Source of the DNA: an uncultured Kiritimatiellota bacterium
GTDB lineage: Bacteria; Verrucomicrobiota; Kiritimatiellia; RFP12; UBA1067
Direction of reading: 5' to 3'
Length of the DNA: 64,000 nt
Assembly: GCA_934667425.1 (NCBI GenBank)
Contig: CAKULV010000003.1
Span: 42,553 to 106,552, forward strand
Each line of letters opens with the position of its first letter. The first letter of the stretch is position 1. Of this stretch, positions 43,601-52,504 are shown one piece after another. The notes under the pieces were generated by a model, which worked only from the letters and a program-made list of their open reading frames with translations, searched no databases and was not told the origin of the DNA. Made by a program: the position numbers and the translations under genes.

Positions 43601-44684
43601 CTTTACGCTGATGGACGGGCACACGCGCGAACGGCTGGCCGACGGAAAGGAGAATCATGGCCATGCCGACACGTGCGGCGGCGGCGTCTACGCGCCAAAC
43701 GACGCGAACTGTTTTGTGGAGGACTGCCTCGTCACCAACTGTGCCGCCTTTCGCGGCGGCGGCGTCTTCGCATTCAGCGGACAGGTCGTGGATTCGGTGC
43801 TGGCGGGAAATACGGCATGTTACATGAGCGCCGCGTCGGAGGGGGCTTCGCTCTACGGCTGCCTCGTGTACGGAAGCCGGTGCTTCTATCCGCACAGGCC
43901 CGACCTGTACGGCTCGACATTTGTTCGCGTGGCAGACCGCTCGACGTTCCTTGACCCCTTGGCCATCGGCACACGGGCGGAAAGCGTACGCAACTCGCTC
44001 TTCTACTCTTCGTTCTTCGAGCGGGAGTCGTCCGCGATCATCACGAACTGCGTATTCCTGAGCAGCGGCATCATTGCGGCGAACAGCCCCTACTACAAGG
44101 ACGAGACCTGGTTTGCGGCGGCGACGGATGTCGTCGTGGCCGATGCGGACGAGCTTGCGTATGGCGACGACCTGCGTCCCCTCATCGGCCGGAACGTGGC
44201 GATCGACCGTGGATTTGTCGCGGCTACGCATATGTCGGCAGTTGATGCGCTGGGCGGACAGCGCGTGTACAACGGTGCGCCCGATGTCGGTGCGCTTGAG
44301 GCCGACTGGCGCGACATCTACGCGAAGGACATCCGCAAGAGCCGCGTAAGCGTCTCCGCCGCCTCGGCGGATGTCGTCGAGAGCGCAGACGGAACGGTGA
44401 CGCTGAAGCCGGATGCGCGGATCGAGATGCGCATCACTTCGCCGGGAGGCCGGCCTTGCGCCTATGCGCTTGTGGTGCGGCTGGCAGATGGCGAGACGGT
44501 GCCGCCGGAGGTCAGGCACGGGGACGTGACGCTTGAGCCGTCCGTTTCAGGACTCATGTGTAGCTATGCGCTGACGACCGTCTCGGAGTCCGATGCGCTG
44601 ACGGTTGCGCACATGGGCGGGCATGGCATCGTCGAGATTGTCGGCCTTGAGGGAAAGAACGGGTTCATGCTTATTCTGAGGTAG
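40653..44684 (+). CDS. Giant exported right-handed beta-helix protein with three modules and GFMLILR tail
   Basis: 1343 residues. A signal peptide with a basic start and FAALCLIVHCAVFASFSLGA ends near residue 35. Three DUF1565-type beta-helix modules begin near residues 38 (KTVYVNCQLPD), 475 (TVSVKYADPAADG) and 865 (GTAWQAAPNGRDAALGG). Each starts with a repeated 'xxIQxAVDAA...APGIY' element and contains parallel coils. The end module GGQRVYNGAPDVGALEADW and the tail NGFMLILR match the protein at 19606-22311. First gene of an operon with a small exported protein, a DUF6067-like lipoprotein and a GH42-like protein. Likely surface-located and glycan-interacting. No active site is identified. 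Confidence 0.78.
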   Translation: MHHEKTRCGKGLGRRFAALCLIVHCAVFASFSLGAKTVYVNCQLPDYAGHDGSAPNLAYKTIQEAVDAAASGDTVEVAPGIYRDGVARADHAWGPARVHLDKKLYLHAPHGASSTIIEGVISSESASGIGSGAIRCVSVESEAVESIIEGFTLRNGRTGAANGMVAGSGAAANGGAVFASASGSDALKAGPFFVGCVIEKCSAPVTAVAFGGVFVRCRVENNESLSGQCFSRWSTFANCLFTHNYSHAPGGYAYKYGTVLMDQVKVVNCTFANNFIRFYPTQPSYYYNNLYSSTLVEQGGAAGGAWIGHFADTDATRVLMGTATGDLRLRAGQTAANVGDAQYLGADYLALPSDEAPWRIDPYIDYYGTQIPQSGTIAAGAAQTTATPVAGAVVLDSDNLSFHAGIPGCKGAYVFPTNYPVNYRVQFTGPTNEYRRVVHYTYRLGSTPYRMFPLADDSTDVIAPPNADDVLRVVLTRSTVSVKYADPAADGAIADGTFAHPYTNLQQAVNAAVAGDAINGGVVIAKRGAYDTGYTNFTYQSKTGLVRFLVPPNTTCRITSEDGAEDTILTGAPDPQTGTFGEKSVGAFANLGMAQLQGFTVTGAYSPNGSDLYSPGRGTIFAYGTTLHVDDCILTNNVGAYAAIGNGRYDRCIIRDNVGGLRVFAEDCILASCQIDGNRVTDGNGLVVGGNSKVFGCSLYANEAKSFSFATTARINTLVDSDLFADPASFDFRIPLAVADLAVGVGPSATDASDWHLYATSDLRGVPIRFGEDGSFLAGAYTEGMDGVFISAAEGGLSVSGGKLGFNALSDATEISISAAACARPVSGLLVGGVTNGFETLEGHAFTVTKAVGNVRIEPVYGTAWQAAPNGRDAALGGYPAEALTIQGALTKAAASDVKTVRALPGTYDAGKMIQPGDFTLHSRVVVPPGVTLESAEGRAATVIKGLAAATEDEKYSYAPDGAGLGVDALRCVYLSANARIRGFTLMDGHTRERLADGKENHGHADTCGGGVYAPNDANCFVEDCLVTNCAAFRGGGVFAFSGQVVDSVLAGNTACYMSAASEGASLYGCLVYGSRCFYPHRPDLYGSTFVRVADRSTFLDPLAIGTRAESVRNSLFYSSFFERESSAIITNCVFLSSGIIAANSPYYKDETWFAAATDVVVADADELAYGDDLRPLIGRNVAIDRGFVAATHMSAVDALGGQRVYNGAPDVGALEADWRDIYAKDIRKSRVSVSAASADVVESADGTVTLKPDARIEMRITSPGGRPCAYALVVRLADGETVPPEVRHGDVTLEPSVSGLMCSYALTTVSESDALTVAHMGGHGIVEIVGLEGKNGFMLILR

Positions 44685-44694
44685 CGGAGGGTTC

Positions 44695-45204
44695 ATGAGA
44701 CGGATGGCAATGCTTTCATGTGTCATGGTGTGTGCGGCGGCGTTCGGCGGACGGCCGCCGATGGATGCGCGGTTCATCGTGAACGGTGAGCGTCAGGTGC
44801 GTGGCTGGACGTTCAACGCCGTGGAGTCCTTCAAGCCGTATGGTGATGTCAAGGGCGTCATGCTCAATGGCCGGGCGGGCGTGAGACTCACGTCTAAAGG
44901 CAAGCAGACGCAGATCTACCAGGACGTGGCTCTGGACGTGAAGCCCGGCGAACGTTACAGGGTCTCGGCCAAGGTGCGCGGACGGGGCGCGTTCAGCCTT
45001 GGCTTTTTCAAGACCGGGCCAAAACACGAATGGCGCGGCGGAACGGATTCTTCGGCTTCGCGTCTGGCCGCACCGGATGCCGAGCCGGAGGCCGTCTCCA
45101 ACGAATATGTCGTGGAGGCGGACGTGGCGCGGCTTCGTGCGCACCTGTGCGTGCGCGATGGGGCGGAGGTCGAGTTCTACGATGTGGTCGTCGAAAAACT
45201 ATAA
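44695..45204 (+). CDS. Small exported CBM-like protein
   Basis: 169 residues, CGGAGG before ATG 44695, signal peptide MRRMAMLSCVMVCAAAFG. The rest looks like a single jelly-roll carbohydrate-binding domain of the CenC/CBM4-like kind (QIYQDVALDVKPGERYRVSAKVRGRG, ending VEFYDVVVEKL). Ten bases separate it from the upstream beta-helix gene and about eleven from the next gene. It may be a glycan-binding accessory protein. The family call rests on the general pattern only. Confidence 0.6.
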   Translation: MRRMAMLSCVMVCAAAFGGRPPMDARFIVNGERQVRGWTFNAVESFKPYGDVKGVMLNGRAGVRLTSKGKQTQIYQDVALDVKPGERYRVSAKVRGRGAFSLGFFKTGPKHEWRGGTDSSASRLAAPDAEPEAVSNEYVVEADVARLRAHLCVRDGAEVEFYDVVVEKL

Positions 45205-45215
45205 GGGGGAATGAA

Positions 45216-48200
45216 ATGAAGCGGATGTGCTTGCTTGCCACCGTTCTGCTGAGCCTGACGGCCTGTGCCTTTGACTTGCCTCTGGCAAAGAAGACGCCGG
45301 TGGTGGATGGTGTCCTGTCGCCGGGCGAATGGGATGAGGGCGTGACGCTCGCCGGTTTCCTTTCCCATGTGCCGACCTTGCATCTGTCGCCAGGCAACGA
45401 TGGGACGGCGACGTTCCTTTCGGACGGCAAGACGCTTTTCGTCGCTTTCCATGTCAAGGCGCACAACATCGACATCGGCGGCGGACTGAAGGCGACGGCT
45501 GATCGTCGTGACGGCCCCGTGTATGACGACGATGCCGTCGAGCTTGCCGTCGAGGGCGATGAGGCGGGACGTGTCGCGCATTTCATCATCAACTCGAAGG
45601 ACGTTGTCTTCGACCGTCTGGCGAAACCGGGCGTCACGGCAGCCGATGTCGCTTGGGACTGCGAGGGCTTGAAGGTCTGCGGACGCGTTCTCAACGGATG
45701 GTGGGATCTTGAGGTCTCGATTCCCCTACAGTCGATCGGCGCGTTCTCGGCGGGCTTTTCCGTCAACGCCGCACGTTCGACGCCCGGCGAGGTTGCCGCG
45801 TCCCTGACGGCCTCGGATGACTACATTCGCGGCCCGAAGATCCGATTTGATTGGAAGCGGAACGCTTCGGCCGTGCAGGTCGTCTCGTTGGGCGCGCCAA
45901 CGGCAGGCGAATGGCGCCCGACGGTGGCGTTCATGTCCGGTGCGTTCGACGCACGGGTGCGCATCGATGTGCTGTTGCGCGAGACGAATGACAACGGCAA
46001 GGACGGGACGGTTCTCCTTTCCGAGAGCCAAGTCATTCGCGTCGGCGAGCGGTTTTCGCCGTCGTATGACACGCGATCCCGCAAGCTGCTTCACGCCGAA
46101 ATAACGGCGCGTGATGCGGCGACAGGAGAGATGCTTGTCGATCGCTCGTTCTATGCCCAGCGCGGGGCGAGGTCGTCTGGCGTGCCGCCGACCGCCGAGT
46201 TTGACCTCGGCGACATTGGGGAGGTGTGCGCCTACGTCTATCCGGGGATGGGGAAGGCGCGTTTCACGTTTCATTCGGTTCCGGGCGCTGAGGTGCGTCA
46301 GGTGCAGGTACGTGTCGGTGCGCGAACGGCATCGCTGAAGTCGGAAGGATCGTCGTTTACCGGACTGGTCGAGATTCCGTCAGCGAACGGGATGCATCCG
46401 GTTGCTTTTGCCGTGCGCACGGCATCTGGCGTCCGACGCTTCGACGCGGCCTGGACTCTGGAACGACGCACATTCGAATGGGAAGGGAATTCAATCGGCA
46501 AGGAGAAGGTGATATTGCCGCCGTTCAAGCCGATTGTCGCGAAAGGTGCGGCGTTGGGCGTCATTCTGCGAACATATGTCTTCGGCACGGCGGGACTGCC
46601 GAAGGAACTTGTGGCACTCGGACGAAACATCCTTGCCGAGGGCGGAGCCTACTATGAAATGAGCCTTGACGGCAAGAGTTCGCGGTTCACGGGGGCGAAT
46701 CCGAGGTTCACAATCAAAGATAGCGGCTATTCGGCCGAAGTCGTCTCCGAGGCGCAGTCGGCGGATGTGACGCTGACGACGAAAGGGAACTTCGAGTACG
46801 ACGGCTTTCTTTGGAACGAAGTCGCGCTGTCGGGGCTGGGCGCACGTACGCTGGATCGCCTGACGCTCGTCATGCCGTTCAAGGATGCCGAAGCCCCGCT
46901 GATGCACATCTGTACGACTGACTCGATCCGGTTCAATCCGACAGGTGCCGTGCCGACAGGCGAGGGCGTCGTCTGGGACGGCACGAAGCTTTACCGCAAC
47001 ACGGGTTTCGCCGAGAAGATGTTCGCCGAGCAGGCCGTGCCGTACGTCTGGCTTGGCGCCGAGAAACGGGGCTTCAGCTGGTTCATCAACAATACGGCAG
47101 GGCTTCGGATCGCCACGGATCGTCCTTCGGTGCGGCTTGTCCGGGAGAAGGGCGTTCTTCGGCTTGAGGTCGATCTCGTCAACGTGCCATCGCGCCTTGC
47201 GGACGGGCATCGCTTCGCATTCGGTTTCGAGGCGACGCCGGTCAAGGAGGCCGACAAGTCAATGCGCCGCCATTTCCAGACGGGGACGGGATACAGTCCG
47301 AAAGGCATGATTCCGCGTCCGCAGTTGAGCGGCGGCTTCTGGAACAGCTGGGCGCGGCGGCCGTACAACAACGACTGGGGATTCTTCGAGGCCATGCTCA
47401 AGCGGGCCAACTCCGGCAAGTACCGTCAGGAGTACATCGACGCCTACGCGGCGAATACGAACCGCTATGACAGGGAGCTTGAGGCGTATGCCGCGAAATT
47501 GCCCGTGATGGGCAATGAGACGCACTACCAGTGGATGAAAAGTTGTCGAGACTATCAGATGTCGACGCTTCTCAGCTGCGACAGGCCGACCTATCCATTC
47601 AAGTATTCGGATCCGACCTTGAACTGGACAGAGGAGGAGTCCGTGCCGTTCTACAAGTCGGAGTGGATCTCGCGTTCGACCGGCTACATGGGCGCGACAC
47701 GCAACTTCCTGACGCCATCGTACATCGACTACTGTCTCTTCTACTACAAGAAGTGGCAAGACCTCGGCATGAAGGGGATGTACTTCGACGACATGTTCCC
47801 GATGGTCTGCCGCAATCCCGACACGTGCATGGAGAAGGACGGCGCGGGCGTCTGGCACGGCAACTTCGGCATCCTCGAAATGCGCGAACTGGTCAAGCGT
47901 GCGGCGGTCATGCAGTATCTTGGCGGCGTCTCGCCCCGGATGATCCAGATTCACATGACGAACTGTCTGCTCGTTCCGAGTTTTGCGTTCGGCACGAGCA
48001 TGCTTTCGTGGGAAGACCATTTCGGAAACGAGGTCTTCCAGAAGCGCTTCCCGCTCGACTACATGCGAGCCGAGTCTCTTGGCTCGCAGATCGGCGCAGA
48101 GTCCGTCGCGCTTGACGGTATCCGCCAGGACGGGTGGGATGACAAGGATTGGCGAAAGAACCGCTTCCGTTTTTTGACGCGCACACAACAGGCACTCCTT

Positions 48201-48605
48201 CTGCCGGCCGGCGTCAAGACGTGGATGCGTCCGTGGGTGCCGTTCGGCGGCGTGGATCGGGAAGAGCTGTTCAAGATCCTTGAAGTGCTGTCCGCATTCG
48301 AGATCTGGACGGATGACTGTGAATTCAAGGCGTTCTATGAAGATGACGGCGCGATTCGCGGCGCGCCGAAGGACGTGCTCGTTGGATCGTACCGCAAGCC
48401 CGGAAAAGCTCTTGTCATTTTGGGCGATGCGGGCGGAAAGGATCTTGACCTCGCGCTGTCGGCTGATGCGGCCAGGCTGGGGCTTAGCGAGCCTTTGGTC
48501 TTTACGGACGCCGAAACGGGCAAGCCGCTTGAAAACGGGCGTGTGAAGCTCCCGGCTTGGGACTTGCGGCTCGTGCTGGTGACGGAAAGGGATGCGCAAC
48601 GGTGA
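45216..48605 (+). CDS. DUF6067/GH123-like glycoside hydrolase lipoprotein with CBM9-like domain
   Basis: 1129 residues. ATG 45216 follows AAGGGGGA and starts a lipoprotein signal, MKRMCLLATVLLSLTAC. A CBM9/DOMON-like domain comes first (VVDGVLSPGEWDEGV, to ~190). The central part includes the DUF6067-type GFSWFINNTAGLRI. A C-terminal catalytic-looking barrel holds YYKKWQDLGMKGMYFDDMFP, where adjacent Asp residues are candidate catalytic groups, and later IGAESVALDGIRQDGW. Proteins like this are abundant in PVC polysaccharide loci, but substrates are mostly unknown. The stop overlaps the next start (GTGA). Confidence 0.72.
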   Translation: MKRMCLLATVLLSLTACAFDLPLAKKTPVVDGVLSPGEWDEGVTLAGFLSHVPTLHLSPGNDGTATFLSDGKTLFVAFHVKAHNIDIGGGLKATADRRDGPVYDDDAVELAVEGDEAGRVAHFIINSKDVVFDRLAKPGVTAADVAWDCEGLKVCGRVLNGWWDLEVSIPLQSIGAFSAGFSVNAARSTPGEVAASLTASDDYIRGPKIRFDWKRNASAVQVVSLGAPTAGEWRPTVAFMSGAFDARVRIDVLLRETNDNGKDGTVLLSESQVIRVGERFSPSYDTRSRKLLHAEITARDAATGEMLVDRSFYAQRGARSSGVPPTAEFDLGDIGEVCAYVYPGMGKARFTFHSVPGAEVRQVQVRVGARTASLKSEGSSFTGLVEIPSANGMHPVAFAVRTASGVRRFDAAWTLERRTFEWEGNSIGKEKVILPPFKPIVAKGAALGVILRTYVFGTAGLPKELVALGRNILAEGGAYYEMSLDGKSSRFTGANPRFTIKDSGYSAEVVSEAQSADVTLTTKGNFEYDGFLWNEVALSGLGARTLDRLTLVMPFKDAEAPLMHICTTDSIRFNPTGAVPTGEGVVWDGTKLYRNTGFAEKMFAEQAVPYVWLGAEKRGFSWFINNTAGLRIATDRPSVRLVREKGVLRLEVDLVNVPSRLADGHRFAFGFEATPVKEADKSMRRHFQTGTGYSPKGMIPRPQLSGGFWNSWARRPYNNDWGFFEAMLKRANSGKYRQEYIDAYAANTNRYDRELEAYAAKLPVMGNETHYQWMKSCRDYQMSTLLSCDRPTYPFKYSDPTLNWTEEESVPFYKSEWISRSTGYMGATRNFLTPSYIDYCLFYYKKWQDLGMKGMYFDDMFPMVCRNPDTCMEKDGAGVWHGNFGILEMRELVKRAAVMQYLGGVSPRMIQIHMTNCLLVPSFAFGTSMLSWEDHFGNEVFQKRFPLDYMRAESLGSQIGAESVALDGIRQDGWDDKDWRKNRFRFLTRTQQALLLPAGVKTWMRPWVPFGGVDREELFKILEVLSAFEIWTDDCEFKAFYEDDGAIRGAPKDVLVGSYRKPGKALVILGDAGGKDLDLALSADAARLGLSEPLVFTDAETGKPLENGRVKLPAWDLRLVLVTERDAQR

Positions 48606-51382
48606 ATGCGCTTTTCCTTTCCGCCCTGCTGGCGGTGACGGCCGGATGGGAGAATCGTCCGTCCGGCGAACGCGAGACGCCGCCCGCGCGGGTGCTGTGG
48701 CAGGCGGACTTGGGGCGGACAAACGGTTTCGAGCTTCTCCGGATCGGCGGCGCGGAGGGTCGGATGCGCTTCGAGGCGGGCGAACTTGTCCTGAAGAAGA
48801 CGAACGACCGAGGGCTGCTGATTGTCCGTTCCGCGCCGTTCGCCTGTGGCACAGGTGCGCGGCTGCGGCTCGCGGCGGACGTTCAGGTCGAGACGGGAGA
48901 CGTTGAGTCGGCCCACCTGTGCCTCCGCGCGGAGGACAAGGCTGGGAACTATCCGCCGTGCCACGCGCTCTATCCGAGACGGGGCGCCGACGGGCTGTAT
49001 TCGGGCGGCGCGGAACAGATGCTGTCAGCCGTCAATTCCGCGCCGGGCACGTACTATCGGAAGTATGCGCATTTCATTGGCGACCATGACGAGACGCGCC
49101 TGGCGATTCTTGCTTCGGGGTCGCCGTCCGTGAGCCGCTGGAAGAACTGGACGGCCGAGGACGTGGACGCGGCACAGATCGCGTGGCAAAAGATCCTGTC
49201 GGCAAAGACGGCGAAGGATCGTGCGCATCTGCGGGTAGATGAGGCTGCATTCGATGCGGCGCTCGCCGAGGAGGGCGAACACACGGCGGCGATTCGCCGT
49301 GAGGATAGTGTCGTGCGACTGTTCGTGGACGGCAAGGCAGTTCCGCTGGCCGCCTTTCGCGCAAAATGTCCTTTTGGCGCGGACGGCCTTTGGGAGACGT
49401 TCTCTGGGCGGAGCGTGGCGGACGCGGGCGTCAGGATTTTGGCCAAGCCCATCAATTTCGGCACGGGGCCGAAAGGCCGCCATTACTGGACGCCGGCGGG
49501 CTTTGACGCCGAGGGGGCCGTCCGTGATCTGAAGAATTCCATGCGGCTTGCGCCGGACGCGCTCTACATGATTGCGCTCAACTGCAACCCCTATCCGGAA
49601 TTCACCCTGAAGGAGCATCCGGACGAAGCTTTCCGTACCGCCGATGGAAATCTGCTCATGGGAAATGCCGGTTCGACAGGTGGGGCCTATGACGACATGG
49701 GGCTCAAGGACGATGGTTTGCGCTGGCCGTGGGTCTCGTTCGCGAGCCGCGTCTGGCACGACGCGGTTTCGGAGAACATCCGCCGACTTGTCGCGGAGTT
49801 GAAGCGGACAGGGCTGGACAAGCGCATCGTCGGCATCCACCTCTGGGGATTTGGCGACGGGCAGTTCTATGTCGGCCCGATCGACTGTTCGCCGGTTGCG
49901 CAGTCGGGCTATGCGGCGTGGTGCGCCGGAGCGGATCATGTCTCGACCAACTACGCCTTTTACGCGAAGAGCTTGGCCATGTCCGCACAGGATGAGTTCG
50001 CACAGGCGTTCAAGGCGGCGATGGGGAAGGATGTGATTGCCGTCAGCTGGCTGATGGCGCAGTTCATCACGACGCATACGCTCGGCGAGTTCGTGCGCGG
50101 CACAGGCGTGGATGCGGTCGTGATCCAGCAATCGTATGCGCGGCGTGCGCCCGGTCTGTGGGTCGAGCCGCGCATCCCCTACTCGTCGTTCGAGCGTCAC
50201 GGCAAGATGTACTGGTGTGAGCTTGACCTGCGGACGTACGGTGCGCTTGAAAGCTGGGCGGTAAGCGCACCGGCGACGAAGGGGCTTGGTCAGGCGGACG
50301 ACTTTGCCGCCTGGCAGACGATCTACCGCAAGCATCTGGGGCCTGTTTTGGCGCAGAGGCAGGGCTTTTGGTTCTATGACATGGCGGCGGGCTGGTTCGA
50401 TCCGCCGGAGATCCGCGACGACATCGCCGAGACGCTGCGCTTTCAGGAGCGGATGCTCACCAAGAAACCTTCGGCGTGGCGACCGAATGTTGCGGTTGTC
50501 TATGACGAGGCGGGGCTGATTGGATGGGACGGCGGAACGGTGCCGCTCAACAACTACACGCATTATCTCTTCCCCGTTGCGTTGGAGCGTCTGGCGATGT
50601 CCGGCGTTCCCTTCACGTTCTACTTGGCCGAAGACGCCCTGCGCGAACCGTCGTTGCTGGAAGACGCAAGGCTTGTCGTGTTGGCGAACTTTCGCAAGTT
50701 TGACGACCGCCGAGTCGCCTTCGTGCAGAAACTGGCGTCGGCGCGGCGGACGCTCGTATTCATCGGCGAGCCGGGCGCACTGGGCGGCTCCGAAGAGGCG
50801 TTGGGCGTGCGCGTCGGATGGAGTCTGCGCGACGAGCCGCATCTGGTTCGGCGTGAGCCGGGTGTTCCCTATGACCTTTCAAGCCGCATCCAACTGGAGA
50901 ACGAACGCAATCTGTCGGAGGGCATCTGGCCACCGAGTCTGGCGAAGGGGCCTCGTGCGTGGGTAGAGACGGGCGAGAGCCTGAAAGTTCTGTCTCGTTA
51001 CTCGGACGGGAAGATTGCCGCCGGCGAGCGTCGGATGGGGTGTGCGCGTCTTGTCGTGATGGCGGAGTCGGCGGGGCTCTCGCCGTCGTTCTTCAACGAC
51101 CTCTGTCATGAGGCGGGTGCCTACGTGCCGGTGCGCGGCGGTGGTCTGCAGGTGAGCATGAACGGAGACTTCGTTTCAGTCCATGCGCTGCGGAACGGCG
51201 CGTTTGATTTCGTCTTGCCGTTTGCGTGCACGGTGACGAACGTGAAGTCAGGCCGTGAAGAAACCTTATGCGCAAATGTCCTGCCGTTGAGCCTGACGGC
51301 GGGCGAGACGTGTTGGTTTACCTTGGAACAAAAGAAGGAATGCGGACTGACCCCAGTGCATAGGATCGAGTGCATAAAATGA
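48602..51382 (+). CDS. Exported GH42-like beta-galactosidase-type protein
   Basis: 926 residues. The start is GTG 48602, overlapping the previous stop, with GGAAAGG eleven bases upstream and a signal peptide (ALFLSALLAVTAG). An N-terminal beta-domain is followed by a barrel (DALYMIALNCNPYPEF, RIVGIHLWGFGDGQFYVG, GKMYWCELDLRTYG). A Rossmann-like domain resembles the GH42 trimerisation domain (ARLVVLANFRKFDDRRVAFVQKLASARRTLVFI), and a small C-terminal domain ends the chain. The place of the GH42 acid/base (usually an Asn-Glu pair) reads GFGDGQ, so activity or family is uncertain; Glu in WCELDLR could be the nucleophile. Last gene of the operon. Confidence 0.68.
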   Translation: MNALFLSALLAVTAGWENRPSGERETPPARVLWQADLGRTNGFELLRIGGAEGRMRFEAGELVLKKTNDRGLLIVRSAPFACGTGARLRLAADVQVETGDVESAHLCLRAEDKAGNYPPCHALYPRRGADGLYSGGAEQMLSAVNSAPGTYYRKYAHFIGDHDETRLAILASGSPSVSRWKNWTAEDVDAAQIAWQKILSAKTAKDRAHLRVDEAAFDAALAEEGEHTAAIRREDSVVRLFVDGKAVPLAAFRAKCPFGADGLWETFSGRSVADAGVRILAKPINFGTGPKGRHYWTPAGFDAEGAVRDLKNSMRLAPDALYMIALNCNPYPEFTLKEHPDEAFRTADGNLLMGNAGSTGGAYDDMGLKDDGLRWPWVSFASRVWHDAVSENIRRLVAELKRTGLDKRIVGIHLWGFGDGQFYVGPIDCSPVAQSGYAAWCAGADHVSTNYAFYAKSLAMSAQDEFAQAFKAAMGKDVIAVSWLMAQFITTHTLGEFVRGTGVDAVVIQQSYARRAPGLWVEPRIPYSSFERHGKMYWCELDLRTYGALESWAVSAPATKGLGQADDFAAWQTIYRKHLGPVLAQRQGFWFYDMAAGWFDPPEIRDDIAETLRFQERMLTKKPSAWRPNVAVVYDEAGLIGWDGGTVPLNNYTHYLFPVALERLAMSGVPFTFYLAEDALREPSLLEDARLVVLANFRKFDDRRVAFVQKLASARRTLVFIGEPGALGGSEEALGVRVGWSLRDEPHLVRREPGVPYDLSSRIQLENERNLSEGIWPPSLAKGPRAWVETGESLKVLSRYSDGKIAAGERRMGCARLVVMAESAGLSPSFFNDLCHEAGAYVPVRGGGLQVSMNGDFVSVHALRNGAFDFVLPFACTVTNVKSGREETLCANVLPLSLTAGETCWFTLEQKKECGLTPVHRIECIK

Positions 51383-51424
51383 TTGCCGGGACGCAACCGA
51401 GCGGGTGCTTTTCACCGGATAGGT

Positions 51425-52504
51425 TCACTTCGGGCTTGAGGAAAGGACTTCGCATCCGTCCTTCGTGATCAGCACGAGATCTTCGATGCGGATACCGAAC
51501 TCGCCCTCGATGTATACGCCAGGCTCTATCGTGACGAGCATTCCGGGCTTGAGGACGGTCTTGGACCGTGCCGAGGCGACCGGGCATTCGTGGATCTCAA
51601 GCCCAACGCCGTGTCCGAGCGCATGGCCGAAGCGCCTCCCGTGTCCGGCCTTCCGTATGATGCGTCTCGCGACTGCATCGAGTTCGCGGCCCGTCATGCC
51701 GGGACGCACCTGTGCGATGGCGGCGAGGTTCGCCTTTAGGACAAGATCGTAGACCTCGCGGTATTTCTCGGATAGTTCCCAATCGGCGGCGGGCCTGACG
51801 CACCGCGTCATGTCCGAACAGTAGCCGTCCAGCCGAACGCCCATGTCCACGAGCAACGGTACGCCTTTGTCCCATACCGTATCGTCTGGAACGTGGTGGC
51901 ATTCGGCGGCGTTCCTGCCCACGCACACGATCGTCTCGAAGGCCTCGCCGTCCCCAAGGGCGTTCATCCACGCGCGGATTATGCGCTGCATCTCCTTTTC
52001 CGTCATTCCGTGGCGGAACTCCTTCAGGGACTCCTGCCATATACGGTCGTTGAGGGCTTCGGCGGCGGCGACCTTGGCGATCTCAAGCGGTGTCTTCACT
52101 GCGCGGAGCAGGAGCAGGCATTCGCCGACGTCGATGAGCAAAGCCCTGCGGAACATCCTTGCGAGGGCGAGATATCCGGATGCGGCGATGCCGCCCTCGT
52201 AGCCAAGCCTGAACGAGCCGCTGCGTGGGAGCTTCATCCGGTCTGGGCTGAAGCTGCGGATGTCGCGAACCTTGATCCACGGCGCTTCGCGCTTTGCGGC
52301 GGGTATGTATCTGAAGTCGGTGTAGAATTCGGCGGAACCGTCCGCCGTTACTACAAGGCGTCCGTTGTCGCAGCCGAAGCCGATCAGCCCATTCAGGTTC
52401 GCCTCGTCGTTCACGATTGCGGCGGCTATTCCGCGCCGCCTCAGTCTGGCGGCGAAAGCCTGGAGCCTATCAGCAAACGGATTGGTTGCGTTTCTTGTAT
52501 TCAT
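51425..52504 (-). CDS. M24-family Xaa-Pro aminopeptidase
   Basis: 359 residues. It has a creatinase-like N-domain and a pita-bread metallopeptidase domain. The five metal ligands are visible: two Asp in LVDMGVRLDGYCSDMTR, His in GHALGHGVGLEIHE, and Glu in TIEPGVYIEGEFGIRIED. It cleaves N-terminal residues preceding proline, probably in the cytoplasm as no signal peptide is present. Its start overlaps the xerC/D stop by four bases. Confidence 0.9.
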   Translation of the reverse strand: MNTRNATNPFADRLQAFAARLRRRGIAAAIVNDEANLNGLIGFGCDNGRLVVTADGSAEFYTDFRYIPAAKREAPWIKVRDIRSFSPDRMKLPRSGSFRLGYEGGIAASGYLALARMFRRALLIDVGECLLLLRAVKTPLEIAKVAAAEALNDRIWQESLKEFRHGMTEKEMQRIIRAWMNALGDGEAFETIVCVGRNAAECHHVPDDTVWDKGVPLLVDMGVRLDGYCSDMTRCVRPAADWELSEKYREVYDLVLKANLAAIAQVRPGMTGRELDAVARRIIRKAGHGRRFGHALGHGVGLEIHECPVASARSKTVLKPGMLVTIEPGVYIEGEFGIRIEDLVLITKDGCEVLSSSPK

